Below, piece after piece: positions 44,558 to 53,361 of a DNA stretch of 64,000 nucleotides. The notes under the pieces are model-generated. The model saw only the letters and a list, made by a program, of their open reading frames with translations. It searched no databases and was not told the origin of the DNA. The translations under genes were made by a program, and so were the position numbers. This DNA is from Anaeropeptidivorans aminofermentans (lineage in GTDB: Bacteria > Bacillota > Clostridia > Lachnospirales > UBA5962). Where the stretch lies: positions 2,604,001 through 2,668,000 of the forward strand of contig NZ_OW711693.1 of the NCBI RefSeq assembly GCF_940670685.1. Reading direction: 5' to 3'. The first letter of the stretch is position 1. The number at the start of each line of letters is the position of its first letter.

Positions 44558-45316
44558 ATGTTAAATTATTATGGCAGATTGTCTTCAGAGGTATATGATA
44601 TAGATAAACCCATAGGGCATTCTTATGGAGATGTAGAATTTTACATTGATAGACTAAGCTCATGCAGGGGGCATATTCTTGAGCCTGCAACGGGAACAGG
44701 CCGTGTGCTGGTTCCGCTTTTAGAAAGTGGGCTTACAGTAGATGGATTTGACAGTTCAAAAGACATGCTGAATATATGCCATGACAATTGCAGAAAAAGG
44801 GGGCTGAATCCTAAGCTTTTTGAAGCAAAGATGGAGTCTTTTATACAGAATACAGAATATGAGGCAATTATAGTTCCAACGGGAACGTTTCTTCTGCTGC
44901 ACCAAAGAGCGGATTCAATAAGGGCATTGCAGAATTTTCATAAACATTTATGTACCGGAGGACGATTAATTGTTGATATATTCATACAGACAGATTTTTC
45001 TGTAGATACGGTTTCCACAAGAACATGGAGCTGTTCTAATGGTGACATCATTACTTTAGAAAGCAAAATCGTGGAAGTTGACTATATAAATCAATATACT
45101 GTTTCTCATAACAGGTATGAAAAATGGCGCGAGGGAGTGCTTATTCAAACCGAATTAGAGCGCTTTCCGTTACGATGGTATGGACTGGAAGAGTTTAAAT
45201 TGATACTTGAAAGCACGGGGTTTAAAGATATCGTAATTTCTTCAGATTATAAATTTGGGCAGTATCCATCAAATGTTAAAGATGTCATTACTTTTGAGGC
45301 TGTGCCTATTAAATAA
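44558..45316 (+). CDS. Class I SAM-dependent methyltransferase
   Basis: A 252-residue protein beginning after GAAGGGA. It has the nucleotide-binding GHILEPATGTGRVLVPLLE (motif I), GFDSSKDML (motif II) and a later GGRLIVDIF. The N-terminus (YYGRLSSEVYDIDKPIGHSY) is common in small-molecule methyltransferases of Firmicutes. The substrate is unknown. A decayed copy of its last third, with the adjoining downstream DNA, recurs at 59504. This places the gene at one edge of a duplicated segment. Confidence 0.88.
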   Translation: MLNYYGRLSSEVYDIDKPIGHSYGDVEFYIDRLSSCRGHILEPATGTGRVLVPLLESGLTVDGFDSSKDMLNICHDNCRKRGLNPKLFEAKMESFIQNTEYEAIIVPTGTFLLLHQRADSIRALQNFHKHLCTGGRLIVDIFIQTDFSVDTVSTRTWSCSNGDIITLESKIVEVDYINQYTVSHNRYEKWREGVLIQTELERFPLRWYGLEEFKLILESTGFKDIVISSDYKFGQYPSNVKDVITFEAVPIK

Positions 45317-45565
45317 AAATAAGATTCTCAGAATCCTGAAAAACCCTGAACAAAAATAGCTTTCTATGGTAAAATAAAAAATATAGAAAGTTATTTTTAT
45401 AGTAAAGATAAAAGAGTGGAACAGTTTATAAAATATATTCTGACACCAAGGGGGTACTATACCTGACGGCCATCGGAATTGTGCACATACAAGGCACGTT
45501 GAGAGTATAGTAATGATGACTATTGTGGTCAAAGGAATAAAAAATAGTATTTTATACAATATGTT
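45120..45565 (+). repeat. Direct-repeat copy A (methyltransferase 3' end and downstream DNA)
   Basis: Shares with 59504-59995 the coding end, AAAATAGCTTTCTATGGTAA, a CACCAAGG stretch, and a GGAATAAAAAATA/GGGATAAAAAATG end. The gap 45317-45792 (476 bases) contains this and nothing else that I recognise. Confidence 0.65.
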
Positions 45566-45792
45566 GTGGTTCTGGGACAATTCTGAGGCAAAAAATGGGC
45601 TAAATAAAGTCGCTTTTTTGCCTTTTAAAATAGAAAAAATACAGATAATATAGTAAATTTTAGAGATAGGAAAAAGTTTCGGATAGTTAAGAAGACAGAA
45701 AAATAATGTTTGCAGACCTACCTAATGTAAAAATATTAATATGTGGGCCTGATATATAAACAAGTAAGTCTAAACTTGAAAAGGAGAAGCAA

Positions 45793-46068
45793 ATGTCAAG
45801 GATTAAAATAACGGTTGTTGAAAGCAAATGCCGGAGCGGTTATCATAAAAAAGGTGATTGTTTTATTATAGAGGATTTATGCCCACCTTTGTGTCATGAA
45901 TTGTGGAATTGTGCTTATCCTTCGGTCTATGCTTTACAGAACGGGGCAATTTTAGATTATGGTAATGGTAAGGCTTCGATATTTGATGTAAAATGTCCAG
46001 ACGGAGGGCGGGTAATCATTCACGGTGAATTGATAGATGATCAAAATTCAATTTATAAAAACAAATAA
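45793..46068 (+). CDS. TIGR04076-type small protein
   Basis: A 91-residue protein after AAAAGGAGAAG. It has the conserved IEDLCPPLCHELWNCAYP and VYALQNGAIL stretches, with four cysteines, of the TIGR04076 family found in anaerobes. The function is unknown; the cysteines suggest metal or thiol chemistry. It stands alone between two repeat-rich gaps. Confidence 0.8.
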   Translation: MSRIKITVVESKCRSGYHKKGDCFIIEDLCPPLCHELWNCAYPSVYALQNGAILDYGNGKASIFDVKCPDGGRVIIHGELIDDQNSIYKNK

Positions 46069-46110
46069 TAAATAGCTTATATTAGTATATCTATTTTATA
46101 AAAATGAAGT

Positions 46111-46155
46111 CTATGGTCATCAGAATTACAGCAATAATGCATGTGGAAGTTTGTG
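46111..46155. repeat. Degenerate CATCAGAATT repeat copy
   Basis: GGTCATCAGAATTACAGCAA with a following GCATGTGGAAG aligns to the copies at 45442, 47331, 58475 and 59848. Only this sub-segment is kept. Confidence 0.4.
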
Positions 46156-46278
46156 TACTTTTGTCAAAAAATTAAGAAAAGTTAATAGGACAGATAAAGG
46201 CCATCAGACAATTTTAAAATCAGTAAAAATTGTTTTAGATAATAAATTTATATTTTTATAGGATAGGTGGCAAAAAAA

Positions 46279-47157
46279 ATGATAGAGGAAATAATTCAGA
46301 TAGACGATATAGGGCTTAATGTACGATATACATTAAATGATAAATCAGTTGTTTTATTTCTCCACTTTAGCGGCGGAAATTTAAATATGTGGGAAGGTAT
46401 TTTACCGCAATTTGAAAATAAATACAGTATTATTGCTCCTGATTTTAGAGGGCATGGCAAATCCGATAAACCCTTAACGGGATATCATATAGACAATATG
46501 GCAAATGATATATATTTATTATTAAAGAAACTAAATGTAGCGCGCTGCCATATTGTAGGTAGCTCCATGGGAGCAGAGATTGGACTTAGTTTAGCGGCAT
46601 CACACCCAGAGCTTGTCCTATCTTTCATATGTGAAGGCGCCTTATATAATGAGTTTGGAGAATACGGGTTATTTAATGGAACGGAAAATGAAATTCAGCA
46701 TAAAAAAGAAATCATGCGGACTGAACTAGCTGAAAGGGAAGACCCTGTATTTAAAACAAAAGAAGAGTATATCGAGGAAAAACGAAAGAGTTTATCACAA
46801 CAAGGATTATGGAATGAATATTTCTCAGCCTTCTTTGAACACAATCTGCAACAGATACAAAACGGTAATTTTACATATTGCTATTTAAACTATGTTAGAA
46901 CGGAATATGTTGAGAATTATTGGGATGTGAAGTTTGAGCAGTATTATAAAAAGGTAAAGTGCCCTATTCTATTTCTTCCAAGCGAAGAAGAATGGAAAGA
47001 TGAGAAAATCAGAAGTATCCTATCTGCATTCGCCAGTCTCTTGGATACATATGAAATTGAGCATATAGAAAATTCCATCCATGCGTATGTGTGGATGCAG
47101 CTTCCGCTTACAGCAGGCAAAGTAGCAAAGGAATTCATCAGCAAACATGATAAATAA
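46279..47157 (+). CDS. Alpha/beta hydrolase
   Basis: ATG 46279 is chosen with AGGTGG eight bases ahead; GTG 46267 overlaps that site. The 292-residue product has the oxyanion HFSGGN, the GSSMGAEIG nucleophile elbow with Ser, and a C-terminal HAYVW His. These form the usual Ser-His-acid set; the acid is probably in the FLPSEEEW loop, which is less typical. The substrate is not evident. It is a single gene in the accessory region. Confidence 0.88.
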   Translation: MIEEIIQIDDIGLNVRYTLNDKSVVLFLHFSGGNLNMWEGILPQFENKYSIIAPDFRGHGKSDKPLTGYHIDNMANDIYLLLKKLNVARCHIVGSSMGAEIGLSLAASHPELVLSFICEGALYNEFGEYGLFNGTENEIQHKKEIMRTELAEREDPVFKTKEEYIEEKRKSLSQQGLWNEYFSAFFEHNLQQIQNGNFTYCYLNYVRTEYVENYWDVKFEQYYKKVKCPILFLPSEEEWKDEKIRSILSAFASLLDTYEIEHIENSIHAYVWMQLPLTAGKVAKEFISKHDK

Positions 47158-47330
47158 ATGAACCTGCCATAATCTGGCTGTCATTCTTTATCAGTATACA
47201 ATTCAAAAGGAGCGGTAATTTTAGCAGTTAATGATTGTATGAAATCATTGGTAATATTTTCGATGTTATTTATATTTTTTATTCTACTTAGAGGAGCTAC
47301 TACAGAAATCGGAAACCTGAAATAATTCAA

Positions 47331-47411
47331 TAACACCAAAGGAGGACCCAGTCCAATGGTCATCAAAATTATACCCATAAGGCATGTGAGAGCGTAATTC
47401 TGATGCTGTGT
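47331..47411. repeat. Degenerate CATCAGAATT repeat copy forming an inverted pair
   Basis: TAACACCAAAGGAGGACC, GGTCATCAAAATTA and a downstream TAATTCTGATG give the repeat order seen at 45442 plus an inverted end, so the copy can fold into a hairpin. It is followed by the terminator-like stem at 47468. Confidence 0.45.
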
Positions 47412-47467
47412 TATATTTTCGAAAGCAAAAAGCAGGCTTTGACTATAATATGTCATGATTTGGATAT

Positions 47468-47518
47468 AAAAAAGGGGCTGAAATCGGAGCGTAAAATGCA
47501 CGATTTTAGCCCCTTTTT
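47468..47518 (+). terminator. Long-stem hairpin of the GGCTAAAAT family
   Basis: AAAAAGGGGCTGAAATCG pairs with CGATTTTAGCCCCTTTTT with one G-U pair, loop of about 15 bases. It lies in the 629-base gap 47158-47786, in which I see no gene. It resembles the rlmD terminator and probably comes from the same repeat family. Confidence 0.65.
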
Positions 47519-47786
47519 CAGTGAAAAAACTGATGCAGAAGCTGAGTTTTTAAATACAGCCCAAAATGTTGCCGAAATCATTTTTTTGTAAAAAGATTTG
47601 AAATAAAATCATAATAGAAAAAGAGGGCCTGACGACGTATCAGAATATATGGACTGTTTTTTTAAGCAGAAGAAAAAAGTTCGTCTCGTTTTGCTTTCTC
47701 AATGTTGTATTCTTTCTTTTTTAAAGGTATTATATGTTTAATAGTTTATCAGTGCGAACTAAAGAACGAGGAATAAGGAGTTAATT

Positions 47787-48125
47787 ATGGATAAAAAAGA
47801 ACAAATAGAAATGATACAAGAAGATTTTAAAAATGCACAATCAATTTTAACAGCCATCGGTGATGAAACACGTCAGGTAATACTTCTGGTTTTAATGGAA
47901 TCCGATTGCAAAAGCGGAATGCGTGTTGGTGAAATCACAGCAAAAACACACCTCTCCCGCCCCGCCATATCACATCAATTGAAAATATTGAAGGATGTCG
48001 GAATTGTAAAAATGAGAGAGGAAGGGACTAAAAACTTTTATTATATCAATGTTTCCGAAAAATTAAATATACTGAAAAAGTTAGTTATGGATATTGAACA
48101 TTTGATGAAAGAATTTTATCAGTAA
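47787..48125 (+). CDS. ArsR family transcriptional regulator
   Basis: A 112-residue protein after AATAAGGAG. The winged helix is seen in VGEITAKTHLSRPAISHQLKILKD with a following wing VKMREEGTKNFYYINV. No CxC metal-binding motif of ArsR/SmtB sensors is present in the recognition helix, so it may sense another signal. It precedes the two nitroreductase-type genes and is likely their regulator. Confidence 0.9.
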   Translation: MDKKEQIEMIQEDFKNAQSILTAIGDETRQVILLVLMESDCKSGMRVGEITAKTHLSRPAISHQLKILKDVGIVKMREEGTKNFYYINVSEKLNILKKLVMDIEHLMKEFYQ

Positions 48126-48249
48126 AATCAAAATATATTTATCAGCGGATAACATTAACTGCAAATTTCCATATCCGTCTATAGAAAAAGAAAAAAATTC
48201 ACATAGTGGTGAAATCAATCATGTGAATAAGAATATTGAGGTGTGCGTA

Positions 48250-49044
48250 ATGAATAGTACTGTAAAAATTGATATAGAAAAATGCATTGGCTGTGGGCTA
48301 TGTTGTAAAGACTGTCCTCATCATGTGCTTGTGCTGCAAAACGGGAAAGCCGCAATGCTGGCTGAAAAATGCCTTGAATGCGGCCACTGCGTTGCTATCT
48401 GTCCAAAAGATGCTTTTATTATGAGCGGACATGACATGAATGAAGTAAAAACATATGATAAAAACACCTTCGGTATTGATGAAGATATTCTTCTCAACAC
48501 AATACAGTTCAGACGGTCGGTAAGGCACTATAAAGATACGCAAATAGAAAAGGAAGTAATCAAAAAAATCATAGAAGCAGGGCGCTTTACCCCTACTGGG
48601 AGCAATAAGCAAAGGATAAGATATATTGTTGCACAAAAAAGCATTCCTATATTTGAAGATGAGGCACTGAAAACATTCAAGAAGTTGAAACGCCTGTTGG
48701 AAATTGTAAGCAAATTTATTAAGCTCCCTTATGATGTAAGCGGATATAAATTAGAACCGGGCTTCTTTTTCCATGGCGCGCCAACAGCTCTCTTTATTAT
48801 TTCGGATGATGATGTGGACGCCTCACTTGCATCCATGAGTATGGAATTAATGGCTGAGTCGATGGGGCTTGGTACGCTATATGTGGGCTTTTTTGCAGTG
48901 GCCGCAAAGCGAAGCAAAAGGATTAGAAAAGAACTTGGCCTTACCAAAAAAGAAAACGTGGTAACCTGTCTTGCAATGGGATATCCCGATGTTAAATATA
49001 TGCGGACGGTTCCCAGAAAAAAAGCTGAAATTGAGTGGAGATAA
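48250..49044 (+). CDS. Nitroreductase with two-cluster ferredoxin domain
   Basis: ATG 48250 follows GAGGTGTG. Residues 1-65 hold two C-x2-C-x2-C-x3-C sets (CIGCGLCCKDCP and CLECGHCVAICP) for two 4Fe-4S clusters. From about 75 a flavin-binding nitroreductase fold begins with QFRRSVRHYKD and has GRFTPTGSNKQ and a closing GLGTLYVGF. Such fusions pass electrons from ferredoxin to nitro, quinone or other substrates in anaerobes. It is preceded by the ArsR gene and followed 46 bases later by a second nitroreductase-like gene. Confidence 0.92.
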   Translation: MNSTVKIDIEKCIGCGLCCKDCPHHVLVLQNGKAAMLAEKCLECGHCVAICPKDAFIMSGHDMNEVKTYDKNTFGIDEDILLNTIQFRRSVRHYKDTQIEKEVIKKIIEAGRFTPTGSNKQRIRYIVAQKSIPIFEDEALKTFKKLKRLLEIVSKFIKLPYDVSGYKLEPGFFFHGAPTALFIISDDDVDASLASMSMELMAESMGLGTLYVGFFAVAAKRSKRIRKELGLTKKENVVTCLAMGYPDVKYMRTVPRKKAEIEWR

Positions 49045-49090
49045 AAGCAACTATAAAGGCAGCTATATAAGAATAATTGGAGGTAATTTT

Positions 49091-49798
49091 ATGCGCAGTG
49101 CAATAGAAAATAGAGTTTCACGGAGAAAGTTTGAAAAGGAACCGATTGCAGATTGGGAAAAAGAAAATATTATTTCGCTTATTAACCGATTAAATGATAC
49201 ATCTGGTTTAACAATGGCATTCATAGAGGACGGAAGCGGTGCCTTTCAGAAATTAAGAAAAAGCTATGGGTTATTTACCAATGTACGTTCTCTTATATTG
49301 ATGAAAGGCAAGAAAGACGATAAAGATTTGAAAGAAAAGATTGGATATTACGGAGAAGATTTAGTTCTTGCTATAACTGATTTAGGTCTTGGAACATGTT
49401 GGGTTGGAGGCACCTTTGACAAGGATGAATTAACTATTGATAGCAGCGAGGAATTGGCTTGTGTTGTAGTCGTAGGTAAAGTGGCGGCTCCTTCCCTAAC
49501 AGAAAAAATGGTACGCTCAGCTATACATAGAAAAATAAAGGGTATGGAAGAACGAATCATAAGCGATCAGCCTTTGCCTCAATGGGTGCAAAACGGAATG
49601 AAAGCTGTACTGTTTGCTCCAAGTGCTAAAAACACACAAAAAGTAATGTTTAAGTATGAGAACAATATCTTAAGCGCTCAAATCGCGGATGACTACTCAA
49701 TGGATCTGATTGATTTAGGTATTGCAAAGAAGCATTTCGAGATAGAAGCAAAAGGAAAGTTTGAATTTGGAAATGGCGGTATTTTTCATTTAAAATAA
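49091..49798 (+). CDS. Nitroreductase-like protein (TM1586 type)
   Basis: ATG 49091 follows ATTGGAGG; a longer frame from 48971 overlaps the previous gene and lacks a ribosome site. The 235-residue product has SRRKFEKEPIADWE and GYYGEDLVLAITDLGLGTCWVG, the signatures of a nitroreductase branch known from TM1586, with a C-terminal APSAKNTQKVMF. It lacks iron-sulfur motifs. Being adjacent to the ferredoxin-type nitroreductase, it may act in the same small-molecule reduction. Confidence 0.85.
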   Translation: MRSAIENRVSRRKFEKEPIADWEKENIISLINRLNDTSGLTMAFIEDGSGAFQKLRKSYGLFTNVRSLILMKGKKDDKDLKEKIGYYGEDLVLAITDLGLGTCWVGGTFDKDELTIDSSEELACVVVVGKVAAPSLTEKMVRSAIHRKIKGMEERIISDQPLPQWVQNGMKAVLFAPSAKNTQKVMFKYENNILSAQIADDYSMDLIDLGIAKKHFEIEAKGKFEFGNGGIFHLK

Positions 49799-49920
49799 AT
49801 AAGAACGGCCTCTAAGAAAAATGCCCCTGAGATTTTGATATTCAGCTCCTAAACTCGAAGAACAAATTTCTATTAAAAAGAAAAATAATAAAAAGGAACG
49901 AAAATATCGGTTTCTGTTGA

Positions 49921-50015
49921 AAGGCTGCGAAGATTAAAATACCCAGTACGCTGGGGATTTTAATCTTCGCAGCCTTTATCTTTACTAAATTAGATATCAA
50001 AAAAGGAAGAAAATA
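49921..50015. repeat. Long-hairpin repeat with conserved tail, copy 1
   Basis: A 20-bp perfect stem (AAGGCTGCGAAGATTAAAAT and its complement, 49921-49977) is followed by TTTACTAAATTAGATATCAA. The same order recurs at 53140-53248 and 58311-58425. The gap 49799-50170 has this and a possible decayed coding piece (50060-50160). Confidence 0.7.
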
Positions 50016-50170
50016 AAAGCGTAAGGGAGACAGATATACTTAATCGAAAGTATATCTGTAAATATCGCTCATAATTTCACGATTCCAAGTTTTATGCTGT
50101 GGATGAATTCGGTTTTAGTGACGTTTCAGATGCTGTGTATATGTATATCTTTAAGGCTTTGGAAACTAAG

Positions 50171-52041
50171 CTATTGATACTTCCTATCATACAAACGCGC
50201 CGCGTTTAATACAACAAGTACCGATCCGGCGTTATGGACTAAAGCGCCGCTGACCGGGGTGAGTACACCGGCTACTGATAGCAGAATAGCTATAAAGTTA
50301 ATTACCATGGATAGAACAATATTGAACTTTATGGTACGGACCGTAGAATCGGACAGCTTCTTCAAGTATGGAATTTTTGCAATATCGTCACCTATCAAAG
50401 CAATATCTGCCGCTTCAACAGCAATATCGCTTCCCATGCTGCCCATTGCCACACCTACATTGGCTATTTTAAGCGAGGGTGCATCATTTACTCCGTCACC
50501 AATCATACAGACCTTACGCCCCTGGTCTTTAAGCTCTTTAATTCTACTCACCTTGTCTGCCGGAAGCAGTTCTGCTTTCACTAAGTTAATGCCAACCTTG
50601 TCCGCAAAGTATTTGGTCATCTGTGCATTGTCACCTGTCAATAAGACAATATCGGTGTTCATATCATGCAGTTTTTTCACCATGTCTTTTGCGGTATCAC
50701 GCAGAGTGTCTGAAAGGGTGATTGCTCCCACTAAAGACTGAGCTCTGGCAACAAGGATTATCGCCTTTCCCTGTGACTGAAAGTGAGCTAAAGTATCAGC
50801 AACCCGTTCATTTATATGTATGCCATTCTCTTTCATGTGCTCTGGGTTTCCGCACAGCAGCACTTGCCTGTTTATAGTTACTCGGATTCCCTTTCCCGGT
50901 ATCATTTGAAAATCCTTTGCTGATTGAATTAAGATCCCCTGCTCTTTGGCATAATCTACAACCGCCTTTGCCAAAGGATGCTCCGAATAGGCTTCCCCAG
51001 ACGCCGCCAAAGCCAGAAGCTGCTCCCTATCAACGCTTTCAGCCAAAGGCAGAACATCTGCAACCACAAGCTTCCCATATGTCAGCGTTCCGGTTTTGTC
51101 AAAGGCGATGCAATCGACTTTTCCCATGTTCTCCAAGGCTTCACCAGATTTGATAATAACCCCATGCTTGGTAGCCTGGCCGATTGCAGCCATGACAGAA
51201 GTGGGAGTAGCTAAGGCCAACGCACAGGGGCAGAACACAACCAATATGGTTACGGCCCTAATCAATTCTCCTGTGATAATAAAAGTAATCACAGCAATAG
51301 CCAAAGCGATAGGAACAGCCATGTAGCCCATTTGTCCGCAATCCGCTGCATGGGAGCCTTACTGTTTTCTGCTTCCTCCACCAGGCGAATCAGCTTTTGC
51401 AGAGAGGAGTCTTCGCCAACCTTGGTGGCAATGATGTCAATCGAGCCAAAGTGGTTCATTGTCCCGCTAAACACGCTGTCTCCCTCACCTTTATCTATCG
51501 GCAGCGATTCACCAGTCATGATAGATTGATCGACAGAGGTATTCCCTGCAATTATTTCGCCATCCACCGGGATAGTTTCTCCGGGCAGTACCCGCAGAAT
51601 ATCATCCCTCTGGACCTGCTCTACGGATACCATTTCTTCATTGATTCCTGTTATATCCGGTCTGAGCCTTCTGCCCTGCACAGGAACGAGATTAATCAAT
51701 TGTTTTAACCCTTTTTTAGCTGTTTCCACCGTTTTATCTTCCAATATGGCACCCACCGCCATAATAAAGGCAACCTCACCGGCAGCAAAAAACTCTCCGA
51801 TGGCGATAGAGGCAATCATTGCAATGGATATCAACAAAGCAGAGGATATCCATTTCTCATAGATTAATCGGGTGATTGCAAGGTAAAGCAGCGGGTATCC
51901 GGACAGTATAACCGTAACCCATGCCGGGTCAATCAAAAGCTCTTTTCCAGTCAGCAGCAAAACCAGGCTGAATACCAAAAACACGCCGGAAACAATGGTC
52001 CATTTCAATCCTGCGAACAAGTCGCTTATTTTTTTGAGCAT
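50171..52041 (-). pseudogene. Heavy-metal P1B-type ATPase gene with a frameshift
   Basis: Reading from ATG 52041, residues 1-245 hold the N-terminal membrane segments and the actuator MTGESLPIDKGEGD. Near 51318 the frame breaks: the next frame, open from about 51330 to 50171, starts with MAVPIALAIAVITFI and holds CPCALALATPTSV (metal site), DKTGTLTYGK (phosphorylated Asp), the SEHPLAKAV nucleotide-domain motif, TGDNAQMTK and MIGDGVNDAPSL. A single missing base in GGG/GG sequence would join them into one chain of about 622 residues. There is no N-terminal CxxC domain. Family members export Zn, Cd, Co or Cu; the metal is not decided. Divergent from the TetR gene. Confidence 0.82.
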
Positions 52042-52103
52042 ATTCTATCCCTCCAATACTGCTACTTGATTATTTGGCTAACTTTCGGTATAGTAAATTC
52101 ATA

Positions 52104-52134
52104 ACCGAATATATTATTCGGTATTTAATATACC
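52104..52134. promoter_or_regulatory. TetR operator candidate between ATPase and TetR genes
   Basis: ACCGAATA and TATTCGGT are a perfect 8-bp pair around TAT (52104-52122). An overlapping pair GGTAT/ATACC (52120-52134) follows. They lie between the divergent ATPase and TetR genes. Confidence 0.6.
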
Positions 52135-52221
52135 AAGAGCGCACGACTGGCACAAGAAGCGGTTTTTGCGGAATGTGCGCTACCGAACAAATCTATAAAA
52201 ATGTTCCGAAAGGATACGCAT

Positions 52222-52785
52222 ATGGACAGAAGACAGCGAAAAACGAGAGAGGCAATTTTTGATGCATTCAGTGAACTACTGATGCATAGCAGCTATTCAC
52301 AAATCACGGTGCAAAGAATCATCGACGGGGCCGATGTGGGGAGGACGACCTTTTACTCCCATTTCCCAACAAAAGACGACCTTTTGCGGGAAATGTGCAC
52401 CGAGATGTTTGAACATGTTTTCTCTGAAGCACCGGAAGCAGAACTGACCCATGATTTCTCTAGGGCATCCGATGACCCAAAGGCAATTGTTACTCATATT
52501 CTTTACCATCTGCGTGAACATGGAAGGACTATGCTCGTCCTTTTGACCTGCGAAAGCGGTGAGCTGTTCCAGCGCTATTTTCATCAATACTTTAATGAAC
52601 TGGTAACACTGCACATCCTTGGCGGGTGCCTTCGAAAAAATGCCCTTGTACCGGAGGAATTCCTCATCGACCATATTTCGGGCAGCTTCGTCAATATTGT
52701 GCGTTGGTGGCTGAAAAACGATATGAAACAATCTCCGGAGGAAGTTGCTGAATACTTTACGTCAGTGATACTACCGATTATATAA
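52222..52785 (+). CDS. TetR family transcriptional regulator
   Basis: ATG 52222 follows GAAAGGA; an upstream ATG at 52201 precedes that site. The 187-residue product has the N-terminal helix-turn-helix (residues 5-55; ITVQRIIDGADVGRTTFYSH) and a C-terminal dimer domain. It lies divergent from the metal ATPase and downstream of a palindrome, so it is the likely repressor of that gene. The ligand may be a metal or other stress signal. Confidence 0.9.
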   Translation: MDRRQRKTREAIFDAFSELLMHSSYSQITVQRIIDGADVGRTTFYSHFPTKDDLLREMCTEMFEHVFSEAPEAELTHDFSRASDDPKAIVTHILYHLREHGRTMLVLLTCESGELFQRYFHQYFNELVTLHILGGCLRKNALVPEEFLIDHISGSFVNIVRWWLKNDMKQSPEEVAEYFTSVILPII

Positions 52786-52993
52786 GCTGTTGATAATTAG
52801 GGAAATATCAGTATCTTACCCCATTTATTAAGGAGTAACAGAAGCTGATTTTTATCCTTTTTGTCAAATTAAAAGCGAGCTTAACTGGCAGCGGAAACCG
52901 GTCTCCCCGCATAGCAATCCATACACGATACAAAAAACGGATACTGGTTCGATTGAAAAAACTTATGTAAAATTGAAAATAATTTAGTCCAAT

Positions 52994-53030
52994 CCCCTCA
53001 CGAAACCGGATTAGTAGTGAGGGGGTTTTT
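52994..53030 (+). terminator. Rho-independent terminator
   Basis: CCCCTCAC pairs with GTGAGGGG around a loop of about 15 bases, followed by TTTTT. It lies 210 bases past the TetR gene, with no gene between, so a remnant transcript may end here. Confidence 0.75.
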
Positions 53031-53103
53031 CTATTTCCCCTTTTATTATACTGAAAGACCTCTGATAAGAAATACAATACCAAAGAGTGATACAGTATGA
53101 AGA

Positions 53104-53248
53104 ATTAAGCGGGAGCGGGGATTTCTGCTCCTGCTTAAAAATCGCTAAGGCTAACCTCAGCATACTGAGAATTTTAGCCTTAACCCCTTTTAACTTTCCA
53201 AAATTAGACATCAAAAAATAAGAGTTATCATGGTATAATTAGTACATC
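53104..53248. repeat. Long-hairpin repeat with conserved tail, copy 2
   Basis: Two stems, TTAAGCGGGAGC/GCTCCTGCTTAA (53105-53138) and TAAGGCTAACCTCAG/CTGAGAATTTTAGCCTTA (53145-53182), precede AAATTAGACATCAAAAAAT and a TTATCATGGTATAATTAGTA segment. The tail matches 58370-58425. It is upstream of the Y-family polymerase gene. Confidence 0.65.
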
Positions 53249-53361
53249 TTTTATAAATAAAACATACGAATGTGAAGATTTTGAAACTGTAGTTGGGCAT
53301 ATTATGATTGAGATATAATCTTAAACAGATAAATTATTAAGGAGGTGACCGGAGAATAAAT

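Noticed and set aside
47403-47591. 62-residue frame over the 47468 hairpin
   Set aside because: It is laid across a repeat and a terminator-like stem, with no ribosome site.
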